Both the position numbers and the translations under genes were made by a program. A stretch of 64,000 nucleotides of DNA from Morinoia aosen. Lineage: Eukaryota > Arthropoda > Malacostraca > Amphipoda > Talitridae. This document shows, in pieces, positions 13,001-22,000 of the stretch. How positions within the stretch are numbered: position 1 is the stretch's first letter; the number at the start of each line of letters is the position of its first letter. A model generated the notes under the pieces. The model had not been told where the DNA came from. It made no database searches and saw only the letters and a program-made list of their open reading frames with translations. The stretch spans positions 27,398,183-27,462,182 of the forward strand of contig CM059560.1 of NCBI GenBank assembly GCA_030386875.1, written 5' to 3'.

Positions 13001-16000
13001 CTCCGCTTAAATTCACTGCAGGGATCTTTGCACTTCCGTGACCTCTTTTATTGCTGTGTGTTGGAAGCCGTGTTTGTGGCGCTGTGAAGGCCTGGGTTTA
13101 TGACCATGACGAGCTCGCCCATTATAAATCATACATCTTTTCATGGAATTTCTAGGATCGCTTCTTGAGATGAGTTGTCTTTGCCTAGATTGGTCACTTT
13201 ATCTATATAATATTACATGTTTAACGACTGAACTGCAGCCCAGGCGAATTAAAAGTCACTTTAAGGTGGCAAAATGAATTAAGAGTTGATAAATCTTAGA
13301 ATGATATAAATAAGCTGTTGTGCATCATGATTGAATCAAATTTGTGAGCTGTAGTGAAAAAACAAAAACATATTGATGCATAATTTCTCTTGTATGCATG
13401 CTGCAGCTATACTGAATTTAATAGGCATTAGCTTATAAGGAGAAATTCTAGTCCACCGCTAGTACTGGCAAGAGATCTTCGGTTAAACTATTTTTGTTAT
13501 GCTGGGTTCACTTTGTTTGTTTTGACACTCGAAGCGTTTTATCGTAAATCTGTAGCGGACATACTGAACTTGCTTTCACACCCACGTTCGCAGGATGCGT
13601 TGCCTTGATGTGCGCTGAAGTTGTGGCTTTAATTTTAAAGCTGACTCATTAACTCCGTGTCACTGAACTTGAAACAAGGAGGGAGAAGGAACCAGTTATC
13701 AGTGCGCGTGCTGCCATACATTTGTAACAACCAAACTTTCTTAGTTTACTGTGGGGATGTTTCAAGTTCTTTGATGCCTGATTCCTGAAAATTGTCAATT
13801 TCTGACTTCGATTGGGATACCATACTGGACGATTTTTAATTGAGGTTCTCAGTTTTACCGGTGGCGGGCGATGTTGGTAATGCTTATTTTCAGCATTCCA
13901 AGTCTAATATATCATCTGCGTCAAGAAGAAGCTTCTCAGAAGTGTAAAGGCAAGAGTTGACTGTTGATAAAGTCATTATTAATAAATTTTAGGAAGCATC
14001 GCGTTTCTCAGGCGTAGATTTCGGAACTTCAATTATACCATTCAAGGCCGAAAATTTTGATCGATATTTACCTTCGTGTTCACTCACACTGCTGCTACGG
14101 TATTCTCTCCCCATGGAGCGGAGTCTGGCCCTTGAAACCCTCATCTGAGTCATGCCTGTGTGATGACATCGTTACCATAGCTTTTTTCTCAGTCGAGAAT
14201 GGAAAACATGTGAGGGCCCGAGCTAAAGGTTAGGTAGGCTTCCTTTTTGTTGTAATAAAATAGGTTTTTGTTTTGTTACGGACCATCTTTTTCGGTTCAC
14301 TGCTGTCCTGTTTTTCAGCACCTACTACTTTCTTCTTCAACTTTTTTCTTGTTTCATGAACTTCTTTCCTAGCTTACTGTTTCTGTGCACCTTGTGCGTA
14401 GATTCCGCGTTCAATCAACTCCATACTAAATGGTGCCTTCCTCTTTCCTCTCTTGGAACATCTTAGTCGTGGTTAAGGGAGGCTAAAACTGTCTTATATA
14501 ATAATAATAATAATAATAACGAGAATGGAAAATGAGCGATTATGAATAACGAGCCTTTACACTCAAGGAAATTTCACTGTTCCCTTTACCAATTTTACTG
14601 GTACCAAATTATTGAATTATTGAGCTTGGTGAAGGGAAAAAAGTATTAGACAAGGATTGATACAGGAATACCTACTCACGAGCAGGTATCCAGCTGACCC
14701 GGCACCTTCTCGTGGTGGTACCGTTGAAATACCCAACTGCTCTTTCCTCTATCTTTTGAGTTTTCTTTCGAGGGATTAAGATTTTAGGTTTTTTTCCAAT
14801 TCCCCGTTGTTGGGTAGAACAAAGTCGGGCGGCGGCCCGAGCTCTTCGGAGCTTGGGTCTCATTTGCGTATTTATTTTCTCTTTAATTTGCCCTATACTC
14901 CAGGGCCCTTAAATAACCTATAAGAATAGACTTAAGTTACGCAGACCAATAGTCCATTTTGGATTACTACTTTGGATCTCAAAGTAAAACTTTAAGCACT
15001 TCTGGCAACAATCGGCGAATACCTCAAACCCCGACTTCGAGGCGGGGGAACCCCCTCTGAAGCCGGGAGCATGTACGCCAAAAATAAAAACAAATTAAAA
15101 CAACGAATAAACCCCAACAAAAACAACCTAAGCACTGCTACCAACGTAGGTGCAACAAACCCCAAAACTAACACTATCACCAGGAAGATAAGCGAAAACA
15201 ATGAGACATCTGACCAAACAACCCAAAAAACTCCACCGGAACCAAACGGTGCTACCTGTAAGGTGGACCAATTGGAGGCTAAATTAAATGAAGTGCTGAA
15301 TAGACTTGCGGCAGGTGATGCAACCAAATGCATCAACCCCGATAAACATGAAGTTGAAAAAGAAGCACAAAATGTAGACGATCGAATAAGGAAAATCGAA
15401 AATACACTCGAAAAAATCCTAGAAATGACGAAAGCGCAGAACATAGGAAAAAACAGTAAAATCATGGGCTGCGAGAACGAAGATGTGAGAAAACAAAGCA
15501 AAGCTAACAAATACACACCCATATCGTTGAACCAAGAAATGACGAAGAACGACCATTATACAAAGTTCTTCTCGGTCAAATTCAAAATCGAAGAGAGAAA
15601 CCAAATAAATCCATTTTGCCTCCAAGAAGAAATAGTCAAAATAACTGGTTTGAAGGCGAAAAGAATAACTTACTCAGGTAAAGATAGCTTTATCATAGAA
15701 ACTCGAAACAAACCCCAATCTGAGCGCATCACCAGACTTACTAACGTCGACGGCATTAATTGCCAGATCAGCGAAAACCCATACTACAATCAATCCAAAG
15801 GACTAATATACATTCAAGAATACGATGTAGATAATATGGAAGATTTTGTGGAAGGCCTGAAGAGCCAGTACAATATCAGTGACGCTGTCCGTGCCAGCTT
15901 CATTAAAACTCGATTCTCCCAGACCACCCCACTCTTACTAACCTTTAATAGCTACGCTACACCAGACTCTATATATATCCCAGGCGAAAAATCAGATACG

Positions 16001-19000
16001 ATAGTATACCCATTTATTAATAGACCAATGATCTGCCACAAATGTCAAAACTACGGCCACACAGCCAAACACTGCCATAACGAAGCAAACTGTAAACGCT
16101 GCGGAGAAACAGGCCATGACAGCGAACACTGTGGCAGCGCCCTTTCCTGCATGCATTGCAAGCGTCAACATGAAACTGGCCACAGAGAATGCCCGAAACA
16201 TATCATGGAAACAGAAATATGCAAAGTCCAACAAGAACAACGAGTTAATAGGCGTCGTGCTGTACAGATAGTCACAGGACACTCCGAGATACCAATATCA
16301 GATACGAACACCCCCACAACTCATTTCAATATAACAATGCAGGAAAACGAAAAGCGGAAAATTACTCCATGGCTCCTAGGAAAATGTATTGCAAACCAAA
16401 TCCAAGGAAAACCCAAATCCATTCGATCGGGTGGCAAAAACACATTTATTGTAGAATTAGATCACACACGACAAAAAGATGAAATACAGAAAATCAAAGA
16501 CATAAACAACATCCCTGTGCAAGTAACAGAAAATAACTATGTAAATCTGTCAAAAGGACTCGCCTACATCTATAACTACGACTTCACCAACTTCGAGAAA
16601 TTCAAACAAGGGTTAATGGAAAACCATAAAATCAAAAATGTTGAACCAGCAAATTGGATAAAAAGCCGTAACACAAATGCAAAAGCAATACTTCTAACTT
16701 TCAGAGGCTCAACCCCCCCTGAGTATATCGACATCCTTGGCCAAGACTGCAAGAGTAGGATATATGAATACTTCGACCGCCCTATGATGTGTAAAAAGTG
16801 CTTGGAATACAACCATACTGCTAAAAGATGTACCAGTGAAGAGTTCGTGTGTGGAAAATGCGCAACAAAAGGCCATGAAGCAACAAATTGCACGGAAAAC
16901 AACTTGACATGCTACCACTGCGGAAACAATCACAAAACTGGAGACCGGACTTGCCCGGAACAACGCAAGCAACAAGAACTAATTTCTATCCGTACTAAAC
17001 AAAACGTATCAAGAGAACAAGCCCTCATAATATACCATAAACGATCCCCACAACTCGATCAAAGCTACGCACAAATAACCAGAAATCGAACGGATCAAAT
17101 ACCCAAAGTACCAACCCCCCAACCCTTTATGGCGGCTACCAAAAACCAAACGATCACCGAACAAAATATGGCTCCCCCACTTTGTAACGAACCGGGTACA
17201 ACTGATAACACAACCGATACACCAGAAACCAAACCATCGCAAACTTCACAACGCGACCACGAAACATGCGAAAAAGAAATACTCCGCATTAAACCCAACC
17301 CAACACAATTACTCAAATCAACAATTAATATTGAAACTACAGCCGAAGGATCTGAAAATGAGGAAGATGGCACGAGCGAATGCAACCCTATTATGAGACA
17401 AGAAGTCAGACGAATATTCAACGAATTCAAACCCCCAAAGCAGCCCAAACCTTCCAAAACCCAAAACAAGAAGCGACCAAGATCACGATCAAAATCACGA
17501 TCCCCCACCTACAGCCGCAACAGACATGATAAACGGCAAATTTACTCAGATGAGGAACAATCACACTACTCTCGAGACTCTAGGATTAGAGATAGATCAC
17601 CCAAAAGAAAGTAACTAATTGAACAATTGAATAACCAAATCAAATCAAACACACCCCATGGCTAACGTAGGAATCCTGCAGTGGGACTGCCAAGGCATCA
17701 GGGGAAAGAAAGATGAACTAATGGAAACAATAAACAACCACCAACCCAGTATAATAGCACTTCAAGAAACAAAGCTATGGGATAACTGCCAGTTTAGAAT
17801 AAACGGCTACAGTAATGTGCTACGACACGGTCATTACAACAGAACCCCCCATGGAGGTGTTGGAATATATGTCCATAGCTCAATACCTTTTTGTGAACTG
17901 AATCTACAGACAACTACAAAGCGTGGCCATTCAAGTAAACATAGGACAGCTGATAACCATCTGCAGCATCTACATACCCGGTAGACAAACAGTCACAAAC
18001 GAAAAACTAAATAACCTAATCCACCAACTACCGAATCCTTTCATCCTAGCCGGCGACTTCAACGGACACAGCACCATATGGGGCTGCAAGAATACAGATA
18101 ATAGGGGGAAGCTGATAGAAACTGTTATTGCAAACAATAACCTTTGCCTATTAAATACCGGTTCACCCACTAGAATAGGATACAATTCAGAATCAGCTAT
18201 TGATCTGACAATTTGCTCACCTACATTGGCCGTGCTATTAGACTGGGTTGCTTTCGACTCGCCGGGTGATAGCGATCATTGCCCAATTTTGATCACCTAC
18301 CTTAACGAAAATCGTCCCAACCAACCCCCATCAACTATCTGGAACTACTCAAAAGCTAACTGGGATCTATATTCCAATAACAATGCATGGAACAAGCCGA
18401 TGTTGAACACAACAACAAATAACGAACAACTACTCACTGACTTATACCAGCGGTTCTACTCAGCAGCTGAAAAAGCCATCCCAACTTATATACCAGGAAA
18501 ATACTACCCCAAACCATGGTGGACAAAAGAACTCCAAGAATCAAAAGAAGAAAGAGAAAAACTTTACAAGAAATACCACCGCGATAAAAATCTTACTAAC
18601 TTAATTAACTGGAAACGAGCAAGGGCAAATCATAAATACAAAATTCGAGCAAGCAAACAGGAAACGTGGAAGAATTTCGTAAACCAACTTAATAAATATA
18701 CACCAATGGCCAGAGTATACGAAACAATAAGGAAAATAAAAGGTCGAGTACAAAGAAAAGTCCATATATTGATCGAAAACAATATACACTACAGCACAAT
18801 CCCTGATATTGTGAATAAACTGGCTGAGAATTTCAGCGAAGTGTCAAGCGATCAAAGCTATTCCCCTGAATTTCAACAAATAAAAGCCGCAAATGAAACT
18901 ATACCGATCCATTTCAGTTCGCCAAACGTAGAAATCTATAACCAAACTTTCCATATGCATGAATTTGAATCCGCCCTAAGAAAAACTAAAAACACATCAC

Positions 19001-22000
19001 CAGGAAACGACAAAATAACATACGACATGATCAAACACCTAAAACTACCAGCTAAACAATACATCTTGAACACTTTTAACAAATTCTGGACAACGGGCTA
19101 CTTCCCACCACAATGGCAGCACTCGATAATAATACCAATCCCAAAACCCGGGAAAGACCATAGTAAACCAAACAACTACAGACCCATCGCACTCACGAGC
19201 TGTCTGCGCAAATTAATGGAACGAATGATCAATAATCGACTGATCGAATACTTAGATATGCACAATATAATTAGTAAAGAGCAGTGTGGATGCAGAAAGG
19301 GGCGTAGCACTACAGATCATTTGGTCAGACTAGACTCAACCATAAGATTAGCATTCGCAAACAGAGAACACTTCATCTCAGTGTTCTTCGACCTTGAAAA
19401 AGCTTACGACAGAACATGGAGATATGGGATCATACGGGATTTATTCGATATCGGACTCAGGGGCAGATTACCAACTTTTGTCGCCAAATTCCTGGAACGT
19501 AGAACACTAAGTGTCCGAATAGACAACTATAGCTCAAATATTTACGAACAGCGAAACGGAGTCCCTCAAGGCAGTGTCCTCTCGGTCACGTTATTCGCCC
19601 TCAAAATAAACGACATAGCCATGCAGATCCCACCGGACAACAAATTCCACCACTCACTATACGTTGACAACTTACAAGTTGGATACCACCACCAAGACCT
19701 CAAGGTTATCCAAGACAAAATGCAATCCTGTATTAATAAAATATTTAAGTGGTCCCAAAATCATGGCTTCAAATTCTCATCCAGTAAAAGCAAAGCAATA
19801 CATTTCAATACCATACCGGACTCTTCCTCAGCCCAATACTTAAACTCAATGATGAAAACATTCAATACACAAACTCACATAAATTCCTCGGCCTGATTTT
19901 CGATGAAAAATTGAACTGGCAACAACACATCACTGCTTTAAAGAAAAAAGGGAATGATAGCCTGAACTTATTAAAATCAATAACAGCTCAAAGCTGGGGA
20001 GCAGACCAAACCACGATCCTCAAAATCTATCGAAGCATTACAAGATCAATCCTCGATTATGGATCAATAATCTATAACTCTGCCAGCCAAACAACTCTAA
20101 AGCCCATCGAGTCTATTACATCCGAAGCACTACGAATCGCTACAGGAGCATTCAAATCCAGCCCAACAAATAGTCTACACATTATTTGCAATGAAATGCC
20201 TCCCGATCTTAGGCGAAACTATCTATCCCTCTGTTATTACTACAAAATCCGAAGTCAACATGGAAACCCCGCCTTCAATTACACTGTGACGCCGAGTAAC
20301 CGACTACTCTTCCAAAATAGGAAAATAACTCCAACATTCGCTATTAAAATGCAAATACTGATAGAAAAATTTGGCCTCCGGAAAAATCGAGTTAAACCAG
20401 ACTTTTCATACCGACTACTAAACATTACTACTCCCACATGGGCACTAACAAAACCAACAATAAATACCGACCTCACCGAACTACCAAAAAACGAAACCCC
20501 TGAATACATAATCCGTCAAGAGTTTAAAAGAATGACCAAAGAAAAATATGACGGAGATGTAACTATATACACAGACGGCTCAAGAGGAGAAAATGGCACA
20601 GGAGCGGCAGCAGTATGTGGCACCATTGTCCGCTCTGCAACGCTACCGAAAGAGGCCTCAATATACTCAGCCGAAATACACGCCATCCACTTGGCCCTTG
20701 GCATCATTAATGAAAAAAGAGATAAAAAATTCGTAATTTACTGCGACTCCTTGAGTGTCGTTAACAGCCTAAAGTACGAGACATACCATCCAGTACTACG
20801 CCGAATACAACACGACATACACGAAAAACAAAAAAGCGGCAAAGCCATCAACATATGCTGGATCCCCTCCCATGTCGGAATAGGCGATAACGATGCTGCA
20901 GATACTGCAGCCAAGAACGCAACCCAAAAAAACGAAGAATTTATCCTAATTTGCTACAAAGATTGGAAACCATTAATTCGACAAGCCGTGATTAACCAGT
21001 GGAAAACTAGATGGGAAAATTGCAGAGACAAATTAAGGGAAATACAACCATCACCAGGAATAGAGTTGGACTTCGGTAAAATATCACGTAAAGAGGAGAT
21101 AATAGTTAACAGACTCAGAATAGGACATACACTCTTAACACATGGCTACCTGATGAATAATGAAGTACCCGATATCGCACCAGTATGCGAACTTTGCAAT
21201 AACTCAACACTAACAGTCAAACATCTAATCATAGAATGTGAAAGTCTCACCAATAGTAGAAATTGTATAAAGGCTTGCCGAACGCTACAACGACCTACCG
21301 TCGAGACGGTATTGGGACGCCAATTAGACGTTAGAGAATTGATGAACTATCTTCGTGTGATAGACGCTTATGATTTAATTTAAATGTTTTCAGCAACTTT
21401 ATTTGGCAATTGACTTACCTTTAATGATAAACTGTTGAATTGGGCTTTCGGTCACAGACAACATGCGTAGGGGGGAGCAACAAAAGACCCGCATCCGTGC
21501 TTTAATGTTGAATATATCAACACCCCTCATTATTATTATTATTATTTTACACTCAAGAAACTTTCATATGCTAGGAAATGAAGCTTTAACCAGCTTCTTT
21601 ATTATACTACGCTATTGTACTCGTATGTGGGGAATAAAGCATGTCTTACATTCTATTAGCGAATGCGCATGCGTAGTAATTGATGACCTAGTCGCGCTGT
21701 AGGTGAGAGTGGAGAGCTGACTGTCGTCTTCTTACGAGGAATATTTTTGCAGGTGTTGTTCTGGACTATGTGCTGGAGAGCTTACCGCTGCTGCTGCCTC
21801 AGCGGATCAGCAGCGTCGCTTACATCACTGCAGCTTCTGCTATTGTTGGCGTGCTCGCCTACAGGTTAGTCCTTATACTTTGCCTCGTTTTTCGTTCATG
21901 GAAGCCTTTGCCTCGTTTTTCGTTCATGGAAGCCTTTGCCTCGTTTTTCATTCATGGAAGCCTCTGCTTCGTTTTTCGTCCATGTAAGCCTTTGCCTCGT

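Larger units (their letters stand above)
14568..21545 (+). mobile_element. I-clade non-LTR retrotransposon (LINE), about 6.98 kb, inactive
   Basis: The order is a 5' region (14568-15070), ORF1 (15071-17614), ORF2 with APE endonuclease, reverse transcriptase and RNase H (17658-21383), a short 3' UTR and an (ATT)n tail at about 21526-21545. It is bracketed by TTTACACTCAAG. The RNase H domain and the two-ORF layout with zinc knuckles point to the I clade or a close relative. ORF1 is open, but ORF2 has two frameshifts and altered catalytic motifs, so this copy cannot move by itself. It sits in the sense direction in a POMT2 intron. Confidence 0.88.

Noticed and set aside
14992-17508. Open frames on the - strand across the I-clade LINE (up to 176 codons)
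   Set aside because: Shadows of ORF1; composition is hydrophobic antisense of an A-rich coding strand with no motif.
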